A stretch of DNA of 64,000 bases. It comes from Branchiostoma floridae. Taxonomy: Eukaryota; Chordata; Leptocardii; Amphioxiformes; Branchiostomatidae. This document shows positions 1 to 44,800 of this stretch, in pieces; the stretch's first letter is position 1; each line of letters starts with the position of its first letter. Where the stretch lies: positions 6,405,692 to 6,469,691 of the forward strand of contig NC_049990.1 in NCBI RefSeq assembly GCF_000003815.2. The letters run 5' to 3'. Made by a program: the position numbers and the translations under genes. A model generated the notes under the pieces. The model saw only the letters and a program-made list of their open reading frames with translations, ran no database searches and was not told the origin of the DNA.

Positions 1-377
1 AACGCTAAAATGATATATATAATATATATATATATATAAAAGAAAGTTTAACGGATAGTAGATGTAACAGTTTTCTAAAAGTTTACAAAGCTCATGATGC
101 ATTCTCTAGTTTTTAAAGTTGATTTTGTAAGAATTTGTTGTTTAGGACTTGTGGTTGGTTTTAGAAGGTATTGGCTTCCAGTCCCAAGCTAAAAATAACA
201 AACAGGACACGATATTATATCATCTGACACGAAATTGTCAGACGAAACCTACGTGACCGAACGCACGCGGGTAACGGTAGTTGGACAGACACCGTCGAAA
301 GGGTGACACAGCGTTTGGTTTCTTTCTTGGCTGTATTGGGGTAATATTCTAACCTGGCTAGTAGTTCGCTCCTATAT

Positions 378-575
378 ACAGTCGCTTCTCGCTGTGACAT
401 ATACATTTATCATACACTATATACAGTGATCGTCACTTCTCGCTCTGACATTTATCATACACTATATACAGAAACTGTCGCTTCTCGCTGTGACATTTAT
501 CATTCACTATGTATAGTAACTGTCGCTTCTCGCTCTGACATTTATCTTACACTATATACAGTCGCTTCTCTGCTG
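378..575. repeat. Tandem repeat, about 46 bp period, four copies
   Basis: Each unit begins with a variant of GTCGCTTCTCGCT, then TGTGACATTTATCAT or TCTGACATTTATCAT, then ACACTATATACAGT. Units start near 378, 430, 477 and 523, and a partial start follows at 568. The first unit carries a small internal insertion. This is a minisatellite with no coding signal. Confidence 0.8.
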
Positions 576-1194
576 TTCTGGGTAGCAGATCTAGAAGCGA
601 ACATAGGAGCGAAGTACTAACCGGATGGTACCCAGGCTAGGTGAATAGACCAGTCGCAAGCCACCCGAAACAAGTGAAGCAATTTATTTAGAGGACAACC
701 AACCTCTGAAATGCACGGCCACACGATGGCCAACTATCATCTATCATTGTATAAACTATCAACTTTTAAAAAGTCACGATCATATCTAGCCTATGTACAC
801 ACATGCAGGCCTCTAGACTACTGTATGTGTGAAATGTTGTATGTTTTGGGTGTATATTTGCGCGACTTGGTTTATACTTTTTGAGACCCCGTTACTTTTA
901 TACTTTCTGAACTCTGGAAGATTAGCAGTAAAGAGAAAGGGCATAAAGGAACAGACTGCAGAATTTATCATTGAAAGAATAATAACCATGAACGAGCCAC
1001 TGTCCAAAAACAACATTTAATGCCAAGCTTTCCTGTAAATTTTTCTGTATCTGACATCTGACCCGTATTTTGTCCTTGCCGAGGCCTCGAGTCTGCCCTT
1101 CAAAAGTTTTATTACTACTAACAGTCATGTAATGTAGACGTCCCTGTATGTATGACTGTGGCCTGTGTTTTGTCATGATCACCTTCGACAAGAC

Positions 1195-1330
1195 GTTATG
1201 TTTTAGGTTCCGTTTATGTGTGTGTGTGTGTGTGTGCGACAGTAGACAGGGTAGATCGAGAAGCTGTGATCTGTCAAGTTCGATAATGGCACCCCTGCAG
1301 TACCTTATAAAGGCGGCTTTATAAGATACT
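1195..1330. repeat. Dispersed repeat copy (partner at 21005-21190)
   Basis: The block GTTTATGT, a gap, GAGAAGCTGTG, then AACTTTGATAATGG or AAGTTCGATAATGG, then GCAGTA occurs in the same order here and at 21005-21190. This copy carries an added TG run. The family is unknown to me. Confidence 0.45.
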
Positions 1331-1610
1331 GCAAACAAATTTTCGGTTTCGATATCTCGTGTCCTGAACATGCTGTGGTCATGATATGTGGGTGGTAGAT
1401 AGTTCTTGGGGCAGAAGTGAGAAGAGGAAGTGGTGTACGTTAAATTTGGTCCTCCTAGCGGGAGATTTGGACCTGTAGGGGCCGATTTTGTTGCAGACTT
1501 TGAAAGAGAATAACCGCAGAAAGGATTAATGGATCTTTTTTCTGTATATTTGGAATTAATTTTTATTTCATTCATTTATTTATTCGACTTCGCAGATTGG
1601 ATACAATCTG

Positions 1611-1659
1611 AGGGGAGTCGGCAACAGAAATCAAGTTCCTCTACGAGGCCGACTCCCCT
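1611..1659. repeat. Perfect 12-bp inverted repeat
   Basis: AGGGGAGTCGGC at 1611-1622 is followed after 25 nt by its exact complement GCCGACTCCCCT at 1648-1659. It may be the core of a small foldback element. No transcript context is visible. Confidence 0.6.
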
Positions 1660-1746
1660 AAAAGATATACAAACTTAAGATAAAACAATGCACGTAATGA
1701 ACGTACATTTTGATTAAACTGTTTTATTTCGGTTATTATCTTGCAG

Positions 1747-1930
1747 AATTAAATCGCTTTATAACCCATTGGACAAAGTTTATGACTTGGAATCCCCATA
1801 CGAGCGTGAGAAAGAACAATATTTTATCTGGGTCTGCAAACACTGGCCCCGCGGCGTCCTCACTGGAGGCATGTTATTTCAATCTCCTGTTCCGTCGGGA
1901 GGTATCCCGTTTCGCTCCGCAGCACGCTCG
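1747..1930 (+). other. Unassigned open segment with an acceptor-like 5' edge
   Basis: A TTATCTTGCAG acceptor-like string is followed by an open frame. It reads IKSLYNPLDKVYDLESPYER, continues through FIWVCKHWPRG, and stops near 1934. The composition looks protein-like, but I recognise no family, and the peptide does not resemble the N-terminal SET or MYND parts expected upstream of the SMYD gene. A GGAG/GTATCC donor lies inside it. It could be an exon of another gene, a decayed exon, or chance. Confidence 0.2.
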
Positions 1931-2059
1931 TCCTAAAAGGGCGAAAGTCACGAAGAACATCTCGCTAAAAATATGCACTTAAACTCCGAGCTTCGAAGGT
2001 CAGATCAATTCCATCAAATAAACAAACAAACAAGCAAAATAGAAAGGCAAGTTTTAACA

Positions 2060-2205
2060 GCTGATATGTCGATGAAGGTTAGACATCCAGGTAATAAGGT
2101 CACTTCAGTGTCACTGACGAAAGATAGTGGATGCTATCTGAAATGTTTGACCGTTTCCGAAGTCATGTCCAGTTGCTTGAGTAACTGCTTTTGGTGTAAC
2201 AGCTA
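2060..2205 (+). repeat. Dispersed repeat copy (partner at 4481-4620)
   Basis: The core runs from CTGACGAAAGATAGTGGATG through TATCTGAAATG to TGACCGTTTCCGAAGTCATG and CCAGTTGCTTGAGTAACTGC. It recurs in part, with one section inverted, at 4481-4620. It is probably the tail of an unidentified retroelement. Confidence 0.5.
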
Positions 2206-2734
2206 ATGTTTTGAGCAAATAATCTGACATTTCTTAGTTCTGGATTCTGCACTTTGATACTAGTATTCGAATTCAAGCGCTGTCGGTTGCGCCATATCAT
2301 AGACAGGATGGTTAGAATACCAACATAGATCTCAAGACTAGACCTGACGTATAGTGATCTATAGTGTCCACGTTATCAGTTACAGCATGGACACCCATTT
2401 ATAAGTACATTGCCTCGTTTGATAAAGATACAATAAAACCGGTCGTGTTGCAGTACCGTTGAGAGTCGCTAGGGTGTCTTTAATAAAAAAATTCTCCTTC
2501 ATACCGAATATCATACGGATCAATCGACAACTTCTCTAGTTATGCTGTTCGATCACAAAGCCTACGAGAGTTACCGAAAACATAACCTTCTTGGCTAAAA
2601 TGATTACAGTAAAACAGATACAAAATGTATATTGTTAATAGAAAAGTGCAAAGAAAATTACAGTTATTACACCCTATGAAGTTGTATTACTAAAAAACGT
2701 TTACTTCTGAAAGTGTGTGTTTGTGTGTTTTCAG

Positions 2735-8335
<5,601 letters not shown>

Positions 8336-10679
8336 GTTTGTTGTAGTGAGAACAGGATTGTACATGGTGCTATGATGTGGTCAGAAACCCTCAAAACGCT
8401 TTCACAAGACACATGGAAAGCACTTATAGGCGACATATTTGCTCCTTGCATGTACATGTACATATCATGCAAAGAATACATTGAATTTACAAATTCCCCA
8501 TGGTGCTAATGTATGCAAGACAGTAGTGTGTATGACCAGGCAAGAGTTGTTAATATATGGCAAAATTAGAAGAACCTTAGTGAGATAGACCTGAAATACA
8601 AGATGTTGCTGGGATGAGTAGGGAAATAGAGGATGTCACCAGTTGCCATTTCTTGACTGGGTCGTTGCCCCCGGCGTGAAAGCTGAGGTATTGCAATCAG
8701 TTGGTGTGTTTGTCCGCAGTTATGTGACTATTGCAGAGGGGCAGTAGTGTAATAGGTTACTTGGAGTATTGGAAGTATGGTTTGGCTTGGGTGACTGTTG
8801 GGTCCAATGGTGTTGTAGTTAACATTGAGAGCCAATACGACTAATGCCTAAATCCACACAGTATTGTCAGGTCGTTTGGAGTACCCACAATGAGGTTCAA
8901 CCAATTGTTTCAGGTTCTTGAAATTTCGTAAATAGGTAGAGCGTTGTAGTCAGGTTGTACAGTACAGTTGAGAAAAGGATGCATGCAGAAGTTGTCGTCG
9001 TCCACAATTGACAACTTCGAGGTAGTGAAGTTATTTAATCTTGTTTGAGATAACATATTAAGGACACATTTAGAATTGATGCCAAATAAAACAAGACGAA
9101 GTCTCAAGAGACATGCATATAAAAATGTACCAGGGTATTTGTTTAAAGTGACGTCTTTTGAGTACACCCTTTCCATTAAGTACAAAATGTACACATCAAA
9201 TAATTCCATCATTTTATCGTGTGTTTCTTCATTGAAAACAAAATTTACAAAATTGTTAGATGCTTAAATACTACAACAATATCTCCCTTCACCATGTATG
9301 GACAAATATACATGTAGCTAACTGAAGATACCTGATAAACGGAACTTTACAACTAGAACCATTACGTCCTGGAGGAAACGAAAATAACACAACCTGAATT
9401 GAAAAAGTTACATAAGATATAGAGACTGTAATTGTTTGGTTTAGCCACCAAAGACAATGTGATTCTTTCCTGGACGGCTACAAATCTTTTAAGACCAGTC
9501 CTTAATAAATATTCCGGATAGACTTTTACTTTGACACACAGCTGTAAACAAAGAATTCTTTGCCTGTAGTACTACAATATCTTACAATACTTTACTCCAC
9601 TTATGCCATACTCTCTATACAGTGCTCAAAGTATCATGTAGAAATGAAAAATAGAGAATTTCTTATCAGTAATTTGCTTCTAAGAATAAGTTACCACACA
9701 GATACAGCGATTCCGCTTGACAAAAATATTGCTGAATTATCATACACTAAACTGAAAAGTATTGCATAGAATTTCTCTATTTATACTAATGACAGTCATG
9801 TACAGAATGTATAGCATGAAGCAGCAATAACTTTGTAAATGTTTGTGTTTGTGTACATCAAAGTGTCATTGGGTTGTAAGATCCATGGTTACATGACTAC
9901 ATTATGTGAAACATTTAAGCAGCATTTCCTACAGTCAACTTTTACTTTAGTTTTAGGCCACACTGACATGATTACATGGATATCAAAAAAAGTTTTGGTT
10001 CAAGTAATTTTTTGTAAGGTGTATCGGTACATGCATTTTAAACCCAAATGAGTTAGGTCTTCCAAAGTCTACGAAGAAGGTGTGAAAGAACAAAAATATA
10101 AAGACATGACTAATTTTTTCTACCAAATTTTGATGAATTAACCCCCTACAATAACTTATGATTGCATAGAAAAGTGAGAATTCCATTTGATACATCACTT
10201 GTACCTGACACACAGATTACATTTTGTCCAACAGATAGCAGTGAATGTGCAGCCAAAAAAGAGAAAGAGAATGTAGTATCTATAGTTCTTGCAACCATTT
10301 TAAGTGTCATGGAACTGAGAATTTCACACTTGTTGCCTCCAACACTTTTCATTTGGAAAGACATTGAGGACAAAAAAATACATATTAGTCAAGTCAGTTA
10401 ACACATGTACAAAACAGTCTTATATCTTGAATACTATTCTTTTGAGATCTTTGTATGGGTCAGGCTGTAAATATTAGACTGAAAGACCATTGACTTTGAG
10501 TATGGAGAATAAGTTATGATGGACATATGTCTAATAAAAGGAGGACGGTGTATGCTTGGCACAGATGCATACATACATTGTGATAATTCCATTTGTTGTT
10601 GATGTTACCAGAAAATGTATCTAATTTCCAAATTCAAGTGATTTCTTTTCCATGAAACATTGAATCCCTCGTGATGCTG
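8336..10679. other. Convergent 3' intergenic region (SMYD and ABCC4-like 3' UTRs)
   Basis: The two genes end tail-to-tail. I see no exon-like coding here, and the short frames look random. A plus-strand AATAAA at 9085-9090 could serve SMYD. On the minus strand, ATTAAA (complement at 9034-9039) is one possible poly(A) signal for the distal ABCC4-like terminal exon. Overlapping 3' UTRs are therefore possible but unproven. Confidence 0.4.
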
Positions 10680-39008
<28,329 letters not shown>

Positions 39009-39090
39009 GTTGTCGTCTGTTTTTTGAGTCCGGAGTGAGACAACTCTAATCTTTACGGATTTAAAAATACCGGACTAGAAAACAAACGCG

Positions 39091-39102
39091 CCGCCATTTT
39101 GG
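39091..39102 (-). promoter_or_regulatory. YY1-like site near the exon 1a start
   Basis: CCGCCATTTTGG lies about 83 bp upstream of the exon 1a ATG and matches the YY1 consensus (CCGCCATnTT), which is often found close to transcription starts. There is no TATA box at a sensible distance. This is motif inference only. Confidence 0.4.
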
Positions 39103-39705
39103 ATAATTGCATAATCACTAGAGCGTGACCGGAGGTCGATGGAACATACCATTGCAACATAGGGGTGTACAGTTTACAGTAAAAGTTGAAATGTTCGTTG
39201 GTACTTTTATTTTAGCGGTTGGGAGAAAATAGTGTTGCGATGGTTTATGTTGACAGATAAAACAAAAAGGTGGGAATGCGGATGACAGTAAAAGACTCAC
39301 GATACGTTTCAATTGAGGAGAAATGGTTACTGTAAAACTTAAAACCAATATGCACATTTCCCCTTTTAAGGTTAACATTACCAAAGTCTCCAATAGAATT
39401 CGGCAATCAAGACTATTTATTAACCTGAAGTCTTTTGACTTCTATCGTATGACATATATCTTTAAATGAGTTGGCCCCAAATAATGGAATAACATTGAAC
39501 AATGAACGTTAATAGTAGTAAAATAGATTTGTAACGTTATCATTTTAATTCTAGATGTCAGAATTCTGAACAAATGTTTCTTTAAGTTGCAAACAAAGTT
39601 ACTTAAGGGCAAACCAGTGTCAATACTATGTACTTGTCTGCTTCCCCTTGATGTCAAGATAAAACAATGTAGAATTCTCCACAATAAATAAAGTCAAGAA
39701 CAGTC

Positions 39706-40050
39706 AAGTTTTAGTTTTTCTTCCTTTTTTAATCTTCTTAATACTAGACAACTAGTAGGTACAAAATGAACACCCTATCTCCATAACTTACCTACTTCAT
39801 ACAACAGAACCCCTCATTCAATACACTCTCAAACGCCCACCAAAACATGAGAACTACTCTGTTCAAATTCTAACCACTTCCCNNNNNNNNNNNNNNNNNN
39901 NNNNNNNNNNNNNNNNNNNNNNNNNNNNNNNNNNNNNNNNNNNNNNNNNNNNNNNNNNNNNNNNNNNNNNNNNNNNNNNNNNGCATTTTGTACCTACTAG
40001 TTGTCTAGTATTAAGAAGATTAAAAAAGGAAGAAAACCTAAAACTTGACT
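39706..40050. repeat. Inverted repeat flanking an assembly gap
   Basis: A left arm (about 39706-39768, ending CTAGTAGGTACAAAATG) is the near-exact complement of a right arm (about 39983-40050, starting GCATTTTGTACCTACTAG). The 100-N gap at 39883-39982 lies just before the right arm. The assembler probably failed on a foldback element. Confidence 0.8.
39883..39982. other. Assembly gap (100 N)
   Basis: A run of exactly 100 N, the conventional size for a gap of unknown length. Confidence 0.99.
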
Positions 40051-41388
40051 GAATGAAACTAATATTATATTAATCATATATATCGTTTCCCTTCGGAGGA
40101 CAAAATCAGACTACAGAGGTGGCTAATCGCCGTCCGGTCGAATTTGAGGGAACCATGGACACTGGAAAAGATTCAAGATAGTATCGCCTCGTACAATGAA
40201 TATAAATTATGTAATGTAATGTAACCCTCAATATTCTGTACATAAGACACATTCAACATCACAATTAACATGCTCTCTACACTTACCAAACAAAATACCA
40301 CATTCTGCGGATACAAGTACATTTTGTAACTCGGTTATGTGTATCATATGCTTTGCAGGTAAGCATGTGTATCAATTTTGAAAATTATGAATTCGAGCAG
40401 ATATTAGAAGCAAAGTCTCTACCAATTTTCTCATATGCTTAACACATACAAAAATACATGTACCTCCCTCTACATGTATAATAGCTACATGTAGCATTAG
40501 AAAGGTAAGTCACAAAACTGTTAACATTAAATGTTTCACTCACAATATCAAACAAACAATATCTGATTTGAACATTTAACATGGTCTCTCGAGCTATTAT
40601 GATAAATACACACATAATATATCACAAAATGTAGATGAGTACATGGATATTCAAAATATACCAAGCTATACAGTTGCACAACAGAGAAATAGCAACTGTT
40701 GTATTTTTCATCACTCTTGCAAATTCAATTGCAATTGATCCTGTTTTTAATGTCAACTATAACAAAGTTCATCAATACATTGTACAATGTAGCTATTCCT
40801 ACTTTCCAAGTCAAAGGAATAGCTAACTATATGTATGTATATAGAATAATGAATAATGCACAAATAACTACATGACATATATGATAAATATATTATCTAC
40901 AACCAAACACATAGTCTAAAGGTTACACTGATGCTTCTACATTATACAGTCATGTAGTGTAATGAATTTTGTTTCAATCAACCAAAGATTCAAACTACAG
41001 TCCAGAAAACTTTCTCATACAGTTGACAGTGGGTTGGTGAGCAATATCAATATCATAAGTACAGAAATCCTTTCATGTTGTAATGCAATAAGAAAAGTGT
41101 ATACGTAGCGTAACTGCAAAACCAATATCATGTTAACTTAGTATGAACCTTTGAACTATTTGTGTAAATGAAACTGAGCACACACTCAGGCCAGCTTTTG
41201 AGTGATCATGATTCATTTGGTTGATATTCTTTTGGTCATTATAGATGCTTAGGGCTTTGCAAGGTTGAATAGAACTTGCCTGGGGTCGATCCATATCATA
41301 CTGTCTCTGGCAAGTCTCTTTTGTACTCCCTGCTTATAGTAGTTTTGGAGAGTGTAAAAGATATTTGGCAGCTACAATAATAAGCTTC

Positions 41389-41394
41389 TTTATT
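41389..41394 (-). terminator. Candidate FIS1 poly(A) signal
   Basis: AATAAA on the minus strand, about 410 bp after the FIS1 stop. This is the nearest canonical signal that I saw. Confidence 0.45.
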
Positions 41395-41417
41395 GTTTCA
41401 ACTGTGCATGCACAGAG

Positions 41418-41555
41418 AGATGCAATGTGGGTAATATGTCAAAGGTAAAGGCTCCTAACTTGACACATCTTATCTTGTCTTGTCTAATGCATGTCCAGAT
41501 ATGTTTTTGTATAAGGGGCCTTCACCTTTGACATATCACCCACAGTGCACGCCTC
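41418..41555. mobile_element. Hairpin MITE (TGCA..TGTGGGTA ends)
   Basis: The left arm GCAATGTGGGTAATATGTCA then AAGGTAAAGGCTCC is complementary to the right arm GGGGCCTTCACCTTTGACAT then ATCACCCACAGTGCA. A related hairpin lies at 55905-55998. It lies in the FIS1 3' UTR or just past it. Confidence 0.65.
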
Positions 41556-41804
41556 TCCTCATGCAAAGCTGTAATCATGCAAAGGCTTATAGGCATGGAT
41601 TAATCTCAAAGCAGATCCAACGGTAGCATATTAGGAGAGTATCAAAAGCTGGCAAGGGAGTGAAGCTGGTGTGTTTGGATACCAGAGGCTGATGACTCCC
41701 TTTGGCCAACTTTGATACTATCTTATGCCACTGGTAAATCTGCCTGGAGATTAGGCATGGACACCAGGCAGGAATAGACCCTCGTTGGGTTCTGAAACTG
41801 TGGT

Positions 41805-44800
41805 CTAGCTTTTCCCCTTGGAGACTGCGAATCCCAGAGCAGCAATCCCTCCGAGGGCAACAGCAGCGACCCCGCCTACGATGGCCATCCCCAGCAGACC
41901 CTCTGTAAACGTTACCATCAAATGTTAGTCATGTGTAATTAAGCGTGAGTTGCAGTTCTCCATATGAAGACATATACATGTACAATGGATAAGTAGGTGA
42001 AAGGATACTAGTTTTAGCTCAAGAAACACAACAAATCAGGGCTGTCTCCAGCTTTTGATTCTTGTCTGTCCCACTCAGTATATTTCAATGATCATTGGGT
42101 CATTGATGGTTGAAGGTAATGCAATGACAATTCAAGTCAAATCTAAGTTCAGATTACTGTCCTGGAGAAGCCTCGAAGAAAGAAGAATTTGTACTGCCTT
42201 TCTTTATTGTGTTTATTGAATGCAGATGAACTTTTATTCTGACACTTGTCTATGAGTCAAATGCTATCATTATATTATTTTATAATAACTAATTCTTAGC
42301 TAGGCATCTTTGCTCACCTTTGGCCATCTTCTCCTTGATAAGTTTCTCCATCTCCATAGCCTGGTGGTTCCTGGGCTCCACATGTAGGATGGCCCGGCAG
42401 TACTTCAGTGCCTTCTCATAGTCCTGTAATACAGAAACTCACAAATCATTATCTGCAAGGACTGGGCCTTATCATAGTCCTGTAATATAGAAACTTTTAA
42501 ATCATTATCCGCAAAGGCTCGGCCATATGCAATCACAAATGGCACAAATTTGCAATATACTTCAACTATGAAAGGTAGTAAAGGGATCAGCACAGTCCCT
42601 ATGAAATTATAATATAATATAAGCATTCATTGTCTTCATGATACTTGTAACTGACTTTGACTGCCGTGTTTGTTTGATTGTTAAGACATTATACTATAGA
42701 GCTGTTATTGTAAAACCCTTTCCCTACCTTGAGTCTAAAGTTGGCTATGGACAGGTAATACAGGTAATCTCTCTGTGTCTGCTCATCGCCTTGCTGGAAC
42801 AACTCTGTAAAAAAAATACCCAGGCACAAGATAATCAGCAAATTCAGTAAAAATTTCTGAAGATATTCCTAGAACAAGAAATCTAAGATCTCACTTTTTG
42901 CAAATTTCTTCCTGCCATAGCACTATCCATCAAAGATGTTAGTGATCCTTCCCTTCGTCCCTTAATCAATCCCAGCTATCCCTCCACCAGGGGTCATTTG
43001 TCGTCGGTCTGCCTAAACACCACAAACTACCACAAATGACTCTAATAAGCGTGTTCTTCAGCTTTAAATGCAAGCAAGCACGATCCAACATTGCAATAAT
43101 TGCTTCTTGTACACGAAATAACTGGTGAATACGTAGGACTTGCTGCATTTTTTAAATTCATAATTGTATAAACAATGTCTCTAGAGCGTACACAATGTCA
43201 TTGTCCCACATACACTGCATATTAGAGTCATTTGTGGTCGTTTGTGGTGTTTAGGCAGACCCATTTGTCGTCAATATTCTACAATGCAGTGACTGATGAT
43301 GATGATTCTACAATGTATATACTCTCCAAGAAGAGGTTCAGTTGTTGTTTGACATGTTTTTAGGCTCTTTATTGGGCTTTTTATTTTGTGCTTGGAGGGT
43401 GCATTTTATGGCCATTGCCCATTGGCTTACCAGTTGTTCATGGACTACACCAAAATATTTTCAGGAAAGGACTGTAACATTAATGGTGCAGTACCTGAAA
43501 ATACTGCTAGGTGGCCAAAATTGTCAGGTTTCTTTGGGACCTCAATAACTACCCAATACTAAAAAATTCATACAATTCCATCAAAAACACCTTGACTTAC
43601 AAGCGCAAACACTAAACAGTACCCCTCTTGGAGGTAAATCTCCTTCTCTATCTGAGGCAATGATGTCATGAGATGATTGATGATCTCACCTTCTAACAAA
43701 CCTACACCTTTCTTGATATCGTTGCCATACTTGCTTCTCGTCAGAGCCCAAGCGTACTCGAACTGTGTGTTGGTTGTGATGTGTCCTGCTACCAGTTCTT
43801 TGTTGTACTTTTTCTCAAATTTCTGAAGGAAGAAACATTATAACCTTACATCAATATCACATTGAAAGAAACATGCATTCATACATCATTACAAAGCACA
43901 ACAAAAACTGAGGGACGGACAACCAGTCTCCAGGGGGACGGAAAACACCGACCCCATCTTGCTTAAGGTTTCTGGTACAAGTTCATTGGGCTGTGTCATC
44001 ACACAAACACTAAGACAGACAGACTAGTCTGTGAACACTGAAATAACTAACTTAATGCGTTGCATTGACTTGGGGCAATCTGGCAATCAACTATGCAAAT
44101 CAAACAATTTGTTGCTGAACGGTGCATTCAGGATAAAAAATTACCCACTTCATAGAATTCAAGTATGCTTATATTTTCCCATAACGATAAACAGCAGAAT
44201 TTAGAGCGATCTGACTACGATTTGATGTTGATATCAAAATAGCTCACTTAGAGCTCATGAAATGCAGTCCTTCAAAAATCAAAGAACACCTTTTGTCAGT
44301 CAATTTGAAAATCAACACGTTGTTGAAAATAATATCCTCGATTTTCCACAAGTTCCAGCAAACCCCCCAACCTTGCCTACCACAGTGCTCGGGGATATCG
44401 GTAATTATCTGAACCGTATCGGAAATACATCGTCTCTAATAACTGGAAATGTATCGGAAAACTGTGCGTATTGTCACCATAGTTTGTGTTCATGTGGAAC
44501 TGCGTCGGAACTGTGTCGGCCACTTAACGTTTTCCGATACAGCAACGATGACCTTCCGATGGGAAAACAATTTCCAACATACATCCGATGGTTTTCCACG
44601 AAATTTATCGGTATCACATCGGTTTCTTTTTCCCACAGATTTCCGATGGCGGTCGCCAAGACAACAAGTAACAGACATGGCAGATGGGATTTCCCCGCTT
44701 GGATGTGGCCATGGCAACGCCGCTGAGTGACGTGTAGCCTCTTTATTGGTTACCATGGCTACTGAATGATTGACATACGAAGCAACCACGTGATCCGTTC

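Larger units (their letters stand above)
1..2734. other. 5' stretch with no recognised gene
   Basis: I find no exon here that matches the SMYD gene downstream. The stretch holds a short AT run near base 20, a 46-bp tandem repeat (378-575), a TG run near 1217, a dispersed repeat copy (1195-1330), a 12-bp perfect hairpin (1611-1659), an unexplained open segment (1747-1930) and another repeat copy (2060-2205). The missing N-terminal SMYD exon(s) either lie before the window or are too short to recognise here. Confidence 0.5.

Noticed and set aside
40082..40230. Short peptide FPSEDKIRLQRWLIAVR, faintly like a THAP domain
   Set aside because: No zinc ligands, no splice sites, stop after about 49 codons; probably chance or a repeat fragment.
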